Part shown: positions 1 through 8,151 of the stretch, piece by piece
How positions within the stretch are numbered: the stretch's first letter is position 1
How the letters are laid out: each line of letters begins with the position of its first letter
NCBI GenBank assembly: GCA_001584585.1
Contig: LSYV01000004.1
Span: 505,241 to 540,544 of the forward strand
Direction: 5' to 3'
From: Gonium pectorale
Lineage: Eukaryota > Chlorophyta > Chlorophyceae > Chlamydomonadales > Volvocaceae
Length of the DNA: 35,304 bases
The notes under the pieces: generated by a model
Database searches by the model: none
Told to the model about the DNA's origin: nothing
What the model saw: the letters and a program-made list of their open reading frames with translations, nothing else
Program-made: the position numbers and the translations under genes

Positions 1-559
1 CATTGTCACGGTGATGAGGTTGCAGTCCCACGCGTAGTGCATCGGTAGTTTGTCAGGTTGCTGATGCCTACAGCTTTGCTGATATTGGCAAGTGAAGGCC
101 AGCGGAACACGCCAGCCAATAGCCAGGAATAAGCGCGGCTGGTACGGAAGCCGCGTTGCTCGGTGGAGCAGCTTACAAGCGGCGCTTCCTCACGCATCGC
201 CCCCGGAGACCATACGGATGCCGAGACAAGCTTCCGGAGGCGGTGCGGTGGTCCGCGGGAAACTGCTCCGCGGGAAACTGCTTTGGGGAGCTTCAGGCTA
301 CTGCCCAAGGGGCGGCGTGCCGCATACCTTGGGTCCTCCCCAACGCCAGGGGTCCCCATGCATTGGGGACCGCCCCATACCTCCGGCCGCTGAGATCGGG
401 CCTTCACATGGGCTTGGACTGCGTCAGAAGGTCAACAGTCTTGTGGGCCCTCACAGCCCCAGGGCGCCTGGAATCCGACACTTTCCCAAGCCACCCTTAG
501 CAACGCACGCTGCAGCACGGCTCCCGCGTCCCGCCAAAGAGGCACCCGGGTGCCCTCAC
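1..559 (-). other. Intron 6 of 6TM-A, no further exon recognised
   Basis: After the donor at 559/558 (AAG followed by GTGAGG) I find nothing resembling the seventh exon of the paralog 6TM-C, which begins VWDHGTGAAAF. The next exon is therefore probably outside the window. Reading through the donor would add only about 20 residues before a stop near 497. The stretch contains a short direct repeat of GCGGGAAACTGCT near 256-285 and nothing else I can interpret. Confidence 0.5.
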
Positions 560-3500
560 CTTGAAGCTCACGAAGCACGCGGTTGTCAGGCCCCTGTAAG
601 ACAGAAGAGACCTGCTGGGGGCGGCGCCGCTCGCTGCGGTAGCGGCGCTCGTTGCTCCTGACGCCGAGGACGCCCCCAGCCCCCCCAAGGTCCCCGCCCC
701 GCCGCCGCCCGTGCCATCGCCGCCGCTGGCGCCCGCAGCAGTGGCGGTTACATGCCGTCCGACCAGCGTCCCTCTCAGCACGGGCCGCTGCGGCGTCGCC
801 GCCTGGCAACCAGACGCGAACAGGAACGGCCTCGCCGTTATCAGCCTCGCCGGGACTGTCGGTGACGGAGCGGGAGGCTCCGAAGTGTTAACGAAGGGGA
901 CGTCCCCCAGAGGCAGCGCCCCGACGCTGCCGCCGGACGCACCGCTGTCGGTTCCCGATGGCAAATTAGCTCCCGCGCACGCTGCAAAGGGAGACACAGG
1001 AGGCGACGCGAGCGACAGTGATGACGCCGTCGTCGCCGTCGCAGCAGATGCCGCCGTCGCAGCAGATGCCGCCGTCGCAGCAGATGCCGCCGTCGCAGCA
1101 GGTGGCGGTGGCGCGGCAGCCGAAGCAGTGGCATCATCCCGGGCTTGGCGGCGCCTCTCGGTGCCTTCTGGCGGCAGCCCATCAAGAGGACCCAGCGTGT
1201 GCCGATGCTGCTGCTGCTGCAGCGGCAGCGGCAGCGGAATCGGTACGGCCAGGGTGTCCAGGTCCACTGTCAGCGGCTTCGGGCGCACGGCGCACAGCGG
1301 CAGCCATGATGGCCTGCCGCCCTCGGAGGTTGAGAGCGGGTTCGCCGCCGCGTCGCTATCGCGCTCGACGACACCGACGCCGGCGCTGGCGCCACTGCAG
1401 CTGCTGCCGCCGCCGGCCCCGCTGGTGCCGCCGCCGAGGTGCACCAGGTCCTCGTCGGATCCGGCCGCCCGGGGGCTGAAGCGGAGCGGGCAGGGGTCTG
1501 AGAAGCGCGCGAGGGAGGGCGCCCCGCTGGCAGCTACTGCAGCAGCTGCTGCCGCCCACGAGGGCGCCGCCGGCGAGCGCACTGTGCGAGGCGCGCTACC
1601 GCTACCGCTGGTGTCCTCCGCGCTGGCGCCTTGGGCACGAGCGTGCGGAGCAGCGGGTGAGGCCGTCGGGCGGGCGGCGGGACCCGGCATGCGGCGGATG
1701 TCCGGGCTAGGGCTGGGCGAGGGGCAAGAGGGAACCGCGGCGCTGCATGCGCCCCCGGGCGTACCCACCGTCCTGCGATCGCCGCCAGCGCCAGCTGATG
1801 GGGCAGCCCGAGCGTGCAGCTCGGGGCAGTGCCCGTGGGTGCGGCGAGACGCGCGCTGCCACCTGCGCCAAGCGGGCGATGAGCGGTGGATAGCGGCGAT
1901 AGCAGTGACCACGCCGCGCGTAAGCGTGCGGCATGAGAGAGCCACCAGGTTCAGGGCTTGAGGCAAGCAGCGCAGCGCGGATGTCGGTGCACGCGCTGCA
2001 ATGGGACGCGAGCGTTCCTAAAACAATTCGCGGTGCTCGCGTTCGCAGATTCAGCACACATGCGCGACACGCAGGCCCTGTAAGGCCTCTGGGCACAGCT
2101 GTAGTGCCCCAGCTCAGATCAGGCGGTGGCTTGACTGGGCCGGGCCCTCCCTTCGGCCCTCGCCCGCCCAGCCAGTGCCCCACCCCCAGGAATGGTCCGG
2201 TCCCCCCTCCCCTCCGCTCACGGACTGATGCACGCCCCAGCCAAGGGCCTCACGGACTCTGGACCCAACAACTGCCCCATCCTCTAAGATGGTTTGGGCC
2301 CTCCCAATACCGCTTCCGCTGGCTCCCAGCCACTGCCCCACCTCCTGAAGGCCCTCCGCTGCGACGCCTCTTGCGCCGCCATCAGCGCCGCCGGCAGGAT
2401 CGCGTACAGCAGCAGCTGCACAGCGAGGGCCCAGGGGCGCACCGCGGCGGCGGCCGCGGCGTGCGGAGGGTGGCTAGGTGGGCGTTGACGACGCACAGAG
2501 CCCACTCGAGCAGCCCCACCGGCAACGCCCAGCTGGCAGGCAGCTGCGTGAGCGGGGGCGCGCGCGAGTGGGGAGAATGTGCCGGCGGGAGGAAAGGAGG
2601 GTTATCTATTGATGTCAAACTTTGGATTGCGGTGCTTTCCTGGATGTGTGCAAACCTGGGAAAAGAGCGGCTAAGAGGGTGGAGTGGAAGGGGGACGGGC
2701 CAGGGCCAGCAAATGGCAGCGCAAGGGGTGGAAGCGTATGCGACGGGTCGTGGGGGTGTTGCGGCCGGGACGGCCGGGCAGCGCCTCCGCAGCGACCCCG
2801 TATTCCGTGCGCCCTGCGAGAGCCGCCGCCGCCGCTCAAACCACGTCCCACCGGAGCCGGTTTCTTGGTGGTGATCTGTCGCCGCGAGCATTCGAGTCGC
2901 ATTCAGGTACCAGATTAATCTAAACGCTCGCGCTTGACGGGAGGCGCGGCGCACCTTGCTGATGGTCAGAGCCCGCGCCGCGACGAACAGGAGACCCATG
3001 TTACAGACGAGCTCCCAACCGCTGTACAGCGCTGCGTTGGCGCCGGGCCCAGTGCCGCCGGCCGCTGCTGCTAGGGCGGGCCGCCAGGGCCGGTAGGAGG
3101 GCATGTAGTAGAGGGCGGTGGTGGCGGGGATGCAGGCGGGGGGCGCCAGCAGTGCGGCCAGCACGTTGCCCGCCACCATGGCGAGGCGGTGGCCGGACAC
3201 CAGCGCGTGGCGCCAGCGCGTGTAGGCCGCGGGGCGGGCCTGGGAGGGTTCGGGAGGGAGAAAGGAAGGGCGATACATGCAAGGCGCGTTTGCGGACCGG
3301 AACCGGGAGCGAGGCTGGTGGCCGGTGACAGGGCAGTCGGAGGTCCCGTTACGGTGCCTATGCACGTGGCAGAGGTGCCTATGCACGTGGCAGATGGGAG
3401 GGGCGGCGGGTAGGCTCTGGAGGCCCGGGCAATCCCGGGGGTTCCGAGGCGGCGGGTGCGTGCAGAGCCAATGCCCGAGCCTCCTCGACAGCGCACTCAT

Positions 3501-4858
3501 GCACTCCGTTCTTTTTGATGAAAGCCCCATAGCCCGATAGAGCACACCAGCGCCCGGAGGCACGGGGTTCCGGCTATCTTTGGCCCCCACCCACCCCATG
3601 CCCCAGGCCTCCAGAACACCTCAGCCGCCAGCAGTGCCCCACAGTGCACACCAGCGTCGCGGAGAGGGCTCCCTCTCTCTCTGCAGGTCCTTCCCTGGCC
3701 CCAGCCCTCGGCGCGCCGCCTCGAGCCCCCATCACACACCAGCAGCAGCAACAGCGCGGGGAGGGCGGTGGCCAGGTAGGCCCACACGCTGAGGTCGAAC
3801 CGCACCGCCGCATTGAGCAGGTTGCCGCACAGGTGCCTGCGGGGCGAGGGGCGCAGAGGCGCAGGGAGGCAGGGGCGTAGGGCCGGGTGCCGGAGCCGTC
3901 GGGGGCTGGACAGCGGCAAGCTGCGGAGGTGGGGAGGTGTGCGTGAAGCAGGGCCGCAACTCCCCCTCCGTCATTCCACGGAGCTGCGCCTCCGGGCGGT
4001 TGCAACCACTTAGTGTTTGCCGGTGCCACACCGACCCGCACTGCTCGAGCAGGCCAGCCGTGGCCATTCCCTGCGATGGCACGGACGGCGCTGCCTCCGT
4101 CAAGTACTCGCTTGGTGCCCTGCTCTTCCTGCCCGACCCTGGAAGCTTGCCTACCTGGTGGTGTACGCCGTCCGCCCCGCCTCGCTCAGCCCGCACGGGT
4201 AGCCCGCAAGCGCCGCCGCGTCCGCGCCGCAGCAGGGTCCGCAGTCCGGGCAGGTGCCCTCGCGGGGACCGACGACGACGACGACCTTGGGGCCGCCGCC
4301 AACGATAGTGACCGAGGCGGGTGCTGCCGTTAGACCGACCTCCATCGGTGCCGGTGCGGGGGCGGTCGTTGCATGTGCGGCAGCTTCATGGCAGCCCGCC
4401 AGGTAGGCGGCCGCCCGGCTGAGCACCAGTAGCGGCAGCAGTAGGGCAAGCGGCCAGCAGAGAAGGTCTTGGGCGGCAGCCTGCGGCATGAAAACAAAGC
4501 CCTATATGGTTAAGCTACGCATTGCAGGGCAGAAGTAAGTGCTCTTCGTGCTGTGCTGAGCTAGGTGGTAGACGCGCTGATGCCGGCAGCACGTTTGGCG
4601 TAAACGACCCGCGGGTCAGCAGCACGCGCAGCTGAATGGCAATTCAAAACATTAACAGTTTTGGAGTCCCTGTTGAATTTGGTCTGTAGATCGCACCTGG
4701 CGTCTTTGCCAGGCTCTGAACTCTCCTTCACCGTCGACGACCGTGGTGAGGCGTTCACTGCCATCGTCGGCCCCGGCAGCGCAGCTGCGGCTTGGCCCCG
4801 CCTTTCCCTTGCTGCCTGAATGGCTGAGAGGACTTGCTGCCTTTGCAACGGCAACCAT
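1..4858 (-). CDS. Six-TM membrane protein '6TM-A', 3'-partial at the left window edge, with an apparent frameshift in exon 5
   Basis: I do not recognise this family, and it has two paralogs in this window. Exons on the minus strand are 4858-4697, 4480-4155, 3836-3740, 3239-2955, 2543-2342 and 1862-560; further exons should lie left of position 1. Exon 1 ends FRAWQRRQ, matching FRSWFIKQ and FRAWCVHQ in the paralogs. Exon 2 carries TM1 (about residues 61-80), Cys84, a CPDC pair (131/134) and a PC at 150. Exon 3 gives TM2, exon 4 gives TM3-TM4 with GN and TTALYYMPSY, and exon 5 gives TM5-TM6. Exon 6 is a 434-codon Ala/Ser/Pro-rich, probably cytoplasmic region ending LLSYRGLTTACFVSFK. The start is uncertain: ATG 4858 is the first in-frame ATG after an upstream TAA, but an extra 5' exon is possible. 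Exon 5 is 202 nt and does not keep frame from phase 0 to phase 2, so the copy may be a pseudogene, be spliced differently, or contain a sequence error. Confidence 0.65.
1028..1101. repeat. 18-bp coding minisatellite in exon 6 of 6TM-A
   Basis: About 3.5 tandem copies of an 18-bp unit (GTCGCAGCAGATGCCGCC on the plus strand) lie in the long exon 6 and encode an ATAASA-like Ala/Ser/Thr run. The unit length is a multiple of three, so copy-number change keeps the frame. Confidence 0.85.
3353..3394. repeat. 21-bp tandem duplication in intron 3 of 6TM-A
   Basis: Two adjacent identical copies of a 21-bp unit containing CCTATGCACGTGGCAGA lie between exons 3 and 4. I see no sign of function. Confidence 0.85.
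4606..4617. promoter_or_regulatory. Recurrent palindrome GACCCGCGGGTC, copy 1
   Basis: A perfect 12-bp palindrome in intron 1 of 6TM-A, about 240 bp inside the ATG. Read on the minus strand it is flanked as CTGACCCGCGGGTCGTT. It is one of seven copies in the window. A role as a binding site is inferred only from recurrence and symmetry. Confidence 0.5.
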
Positions 4859-5380
4859 TGCGCAGCGTGCGGCCCTGTCGCGTCCAAAATGATTCAAGGT
4901 GTTGAAAAGCGGGCTCAAACGTTAAAAAGGACAAGAAGGAACCCAGTGCACCGTAAGCTGCGTCCAGCGCCCGGGTAAGGGACTGCCGACACTTGTCGTT
5001 CTTGTTGCCGTTCAATTCGCGCCTGCCGTCATCCACTGAACTCAGTCGGCGTCACCTCGGCGCCCATGCGCTTCTCACTGACTCTGAAAGCTGCAAGACT
5101 CTGGTACTCCTGCAACGCGCAGCGGGACGACGACACGGCCCCCGCCCAAAACGCCAGAGGCCCACCTGACGTGGACGCGGGTCTTTTGGTTCCGGGGTCG
5201 CCCAGGCTTCTCCTTCCTGTCCAACAGAAATACTAGATCCCAACTAGCGCTGCTTCAGGCCGCTGCAATCGTCGAGAACCAGCTTGCCAGTCTGGTGCCA
5301 ACGGGGACGCGCTCGCAAACGCCGCTGGCTAGCAGCAGCTTCCCAGGAGCCCCAGATCTGATAGCCTGGCAGCCACAGCA
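4859..5380. promoter_or_regulatory. Shared upstream region of divergent 6TM-A and the small membrane protein gene
   Basis: About 520 bp separate the chosen ATG of the minus-strand 6TM-A gene from the ATG of the plus-strand gene, so both promoters and 5' UTRs should lie here. I see no convincing TATA box and no copy of the palindrome; the nearest is in intron 1 of 6TM-A. Part of the left side could instead be an upstream exon of 6TM-A. Confidence 0.45.
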
Positions 5381-6472
5381 ATGCTAGAGGTATATCGCCC
5401 GGGTGGCCGGCACTACGGCGGGGCCGGCCACTACTCGTCAGCAATTCAACCGCACGTCCGCGCGCCCAGCGCGCCCGCGGGCGGCGGATTCGGGGGCTTC
5501 AGCGACTGGACGGATGCGCTGATGCCGCGCGCGCCGGCCTCGGCCGCGGGCACGACCACGTTTAATGTGTGGGAGCTCTCGCCCAACAAGCTGCGCACCG
5601 CCGCGGTGGCATTCACGTTTGTGGTGACCGCCGGATACATCAGCATGCTGGCAGCCGGAGGTAGGCGGAGCCGGGGCGTGGGCGGGGTTAGTTGCCCCAG
5701 GCGTTGCTCTCGCGCTTGGCTGGGCGCGGGCCCAGCTGGGGGCCGTGGCTGCCGGGAAGCTCTGCACTCATTGCGTCAGCGCGCCCCCTTGGGTGACCCA
5801 CGTCACCTGGCAGCTGGGCACACGCACCCGCACACTCTCCGCACGCCGTGCCCTAGTGACGTTATCATCACAGCTTGCTCGGCGATCTCCTCCGACCTTT
5901 GCGACCATGTCCCCATCTCACCCCGCTCCCCCTCCCCTCCCCTCCCTCCTCACCCTGTCCCCAGTCACCAACGCCACGCCCTCGGACTGTGTATTCCCCC
6001 CTCACCCTGCCCCCACTCCCCTCCCCCCGCAGGCCTGCTGGCCATCCTGGTGACCGGCGCTGTGGTCACCTGCTGCGTGCTGCTCACCGTACTCACCTGC
6101 GCCACCCTTATCACGCTCATTGTCACGGGGGTGCCCGTCGGCTACGCCATCCTGCGCCTGGTCATGGCGTCGCGCAAGCAGGCCGCCGGAGGTGGCGGCT
6201 CCAGCGGCTTCGGCAGCAGCGGCAGCGGCGGTGTGGGCGGCATGTTTGGGAACCTGTTCGGTGGTGGCGGAGGCGGAGGCGACCAGCAGCAGAACGACCA
6301 CGCGGCGGAGCGTGAGCACGAGCGCGGGGGCCACGGCGGCGGCCACTCGGCGTTCGGAGGCGTGCACGGCATCCGAGTGGGCGGGCGGTCGTCGCACGTG
6401 GGCGGCCGCAGCAGCCCGGCGTGGCACTACCACGCGCGGATGGACGATGCGGAGGACGAGGCCGACGACTGA
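5381..6472 (+). CDS. Small hydrophobic membrane protein with Gly/His-rich tail (239 aa, two exons)
   Basis: Exons are 5381-5660 and 6033-6472. The intron (GTAGGC...CCGCAG, 372 bp) is a multiple of three and contains no stop, so an unspliced reading of 363 residues is also open. Splicing is supported because it joins AAG to GLLAIL inside one continuous hydrophobic block. Residues 1-70 are Gly/Pro/Ala-rich and polar. Residues 73-134 contain no charged residue, an unusually long block that could form two or three membrane spans or a hairpin. Residues from about 144 are Gly-rich, then His/Gly/Arg-rich, ending in the acidic DDAEDEADD. The uncharged block recalls hairpin proteins of lipid droplets or ER such as oleosins, but I cannot see the oleosin proline knot, so no family is assigned. 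A long 3' UTR is likely, with a TGTAA at 7655. Confidence 0.75.
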   Translation: MLEVYRPGGRHYGGAGHYSSAIQPHVRAPSAPAGGGFGGFSDWTDALMPRAPASAAGTTTFNVWELSPNKLRTAAVAFTFVVTAGYISMLAAGGRRSRGVGGVSCPRRCSRAWLGAGPAGGRGCREALHSLRQRAPLGDPRHLAAGHTHPHTLRTPCPSDVIITACSAISSDLCDHVPISPRSPSPPLPPHPVPSHQRHALGLCIPPSPCPHSPPPAGLLAILVTGAVVTCCVLLTVLTCATLITLIVTGVPVGYAILRLVMASRKQAAGGGGSSGFGSSGSGGVGGMFGNLFGGGGGGGDQQQNDHAAEREHERGGHGGGHSAFGGVHGIRVGGRSSHVGGRSSPAWHYHARMDDAEDEADD

Positions 6473-7635
6473 GGAGGGGGCTGACCGAGGGGAATGACTG
6501 GCGAGGGGCTGACTGAAGAGGGGCGGCGCGGCGCGGCGCGGCGCTGTGTGGGCGGCCCGTCGGGGCGCCGCGATGAGAACTTACGTGCTCTTGGTGGTGC
6601 TGGTGGGGTCTATTTGTGCTTTTCTAATTCGCTGGGTCTGGCGGCTTCGATGGTTGGCACGTGTCTGTTTGGTGGCAGTAGGTTGGTTGTTGGTGGTGTT
6701 TGCAAGACGGCGCTTGCGTGCTGGGGTGCGCAGCTTTGCCGTCTGTGGGTCAGTTTCTAAACGGGCAGCGCCGGTGGGAACCGGCTGTTGTTTTGGACTG
6801 GAGCTGTGAAAGGCTGCAGTCGAGGCCCGTGTGTGGAGCGACGTCGGGGCGGCGTACGCGACGTGCTCCCCCGCTATGGGTTCCGTTTATCTTCACCGTT
6901 AGGGTCGAGCACACGCATGATGGGTGTGTGCACGGGCAGGGGCAGGGGCAGGTGCACGCGGGTCAAACTACGAGACCCGGAAGAAAGGGATGGGCCCCAG
7001 CCGGCGGGCCTCAAGCTTATGTAGTGCCGGTGCGGAGCTTTACCTGGACTGGCCATGTGCCTGCTGGTACTTTTCTGGTGGTGCGGCCAATAAACGTGCA
7101 GATGACGGGGCCGGGCTTCCGGCATTGCTTGGATGCAGGGGGATCTGACTGCAACATGTGCATCTACGTGCCTGTATGGCGGAATGTCCGGCCGCAGCGG
7201 GTTTGCTTTCGTTCGTTGCCCCTCGGCAAACCAGACTTGGGTTCTGTCTCTGGGCATGCAGGCATGGGTGGCCCCATGCTACCGTCGCAGTGCAAAGTAG
7301 AACGAACGGGGCCACCACCGAAGAATGGCAGGCAACGACGCTGCATGGCTGTATCCGTTTCGCGGCGGGGCATCCAGTCTCCGGCACGCCGGCTGCAACC
7401 TGAGAAGCCGAAACAGCGAGGAGCGGGGGCGCGGGGAGCGATAAAGTTGTGAAGAGGCACACAGGAACAAATGTGTACAGTACGGCATGCGAGCTGAGTG
7501 ATGGGTGCGCCCTGATCAATGCGCGGCTGCATGGTTAGGAGTGCTCCTGGATGGACGGCCGCTGACGGACGCGGCTCGCGCCATCGCCCAGCCGCCAGCG
7601 TATGTACTACATATGGCCGCAGGCCATCTGCGTAG

Positions 7636-7640
7636 TTACA
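7636..7640 (-). terminator. Candidate TGTAA poly(A) signal for CRAL-TRIO gene 1
   Basis: TTACA on the plus strand reads TGTAA on the minus strand, about 510 bp beyond the stop of the gene ending at 8152. TGTAA is the usual green-algal nuclear poly(A) signal. A pentamer alone is weak evidence. Confidence 0.4.
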
Positions 7641-7654
7641 TGGCTAAGGACATG

Positions 7655-7659
7655 TGTAA
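7655..7659 (+). terminator. Candidate TGTAA poly(A) signal for the small membrane protein gene
   Basis: This is the first plus-strand TGTAA I find downstream of the stop at 6472, implying a 3' UTR of about 1.2 kb. It lies 15 bp beyond the opposing minus-strand signal, so the two transcripts would overlap slightly at their 3' ends. Confidence 0.4.
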
Positions 7660-7909
7660 AATACGAAGTGCGTGGATAACTTGCCGCCTGCTTGTCGCAA
7701 TCGGCTATGATTTGGGTGAACAGTACGTCGAGTCCTTTTGGCATACACATTCACACATATCCGAACGAGCCCGCATCCCATCCGAACAAGAACGTCGCAA
7801 CAGTCAAGCAAATATTGGAAAGAAACCTAAACATGAGCCGTGGTGACAACAGTCAGCCCACACGCGCGCAGCATCCTTGGGCTGCGATGCGGCCTACGAG
7901 AGCCGAAAT

Positions 7910-7921
7910 GACCCGTGGGTC
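7910..7921. promoter_or_regulatory. Recurrent palindrome GACCCGTGGGTC, copy 2
   Basis: Lies about 230 bp downstream of the stop of CRAL-TRIO gene 1, in its probable 3' UTR. It shares the 18-bp string TGACCCGTGGGTCACTTC with copy 6 at 26293. Confidence 0.5.
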
Positions 7922-8151
7922 ACTTCATCGACGGAGCCACCCTGGGCCCGGTAACTCTGGATCCCCATAATCACTTCCGTACGCGTACTACACGTGCATT
8001 TCAGGAGAATGTTTTCTGCTACAGGAACGTATACAAGTGCCAATGCCGATTGCATGCTTCGAGTAGATATTCCCTACCTGTGTCTATCTGTATCTAAATG
8101 TGGACACATCACGGGAGGAAATGTGGTTGGTTCCTTGGCCCCAGCCCGCAC

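Larger units (their letters stand above)
6473..8151. other. Convergent 3' flanks of the small membrane protein gene and CRAL-TRIO gene 1
   Basis: No coding exon is recognised between the two stop codons. The T/G-rich stretch from about 6570 to 6780 resembles long algal 3' UTR sequence. Candidate poly(A) signals for the two genes lie 15 bp apart near 7640-7655. Copy 2 of the palindrome is at 7910. Confidence 0.55.

Noticed and set aside
711..1961. A 416-codon plus-strand open frame
   Set aside because: It lies antisense to exon 6 of 6TM-A, is low-complexity, and has no paralog support. The minus-strand frame ends at a donor shared with 6TM-C.
4755..5036. An upstream coding exon of 6TM-A (open frame containing FLSFLTFEPAFQHLESFW)
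   Set aside because: It is in a different frame from exon 1, with no donor/acceptor pair that I could place. It is left as a possibility in the gene entry only.
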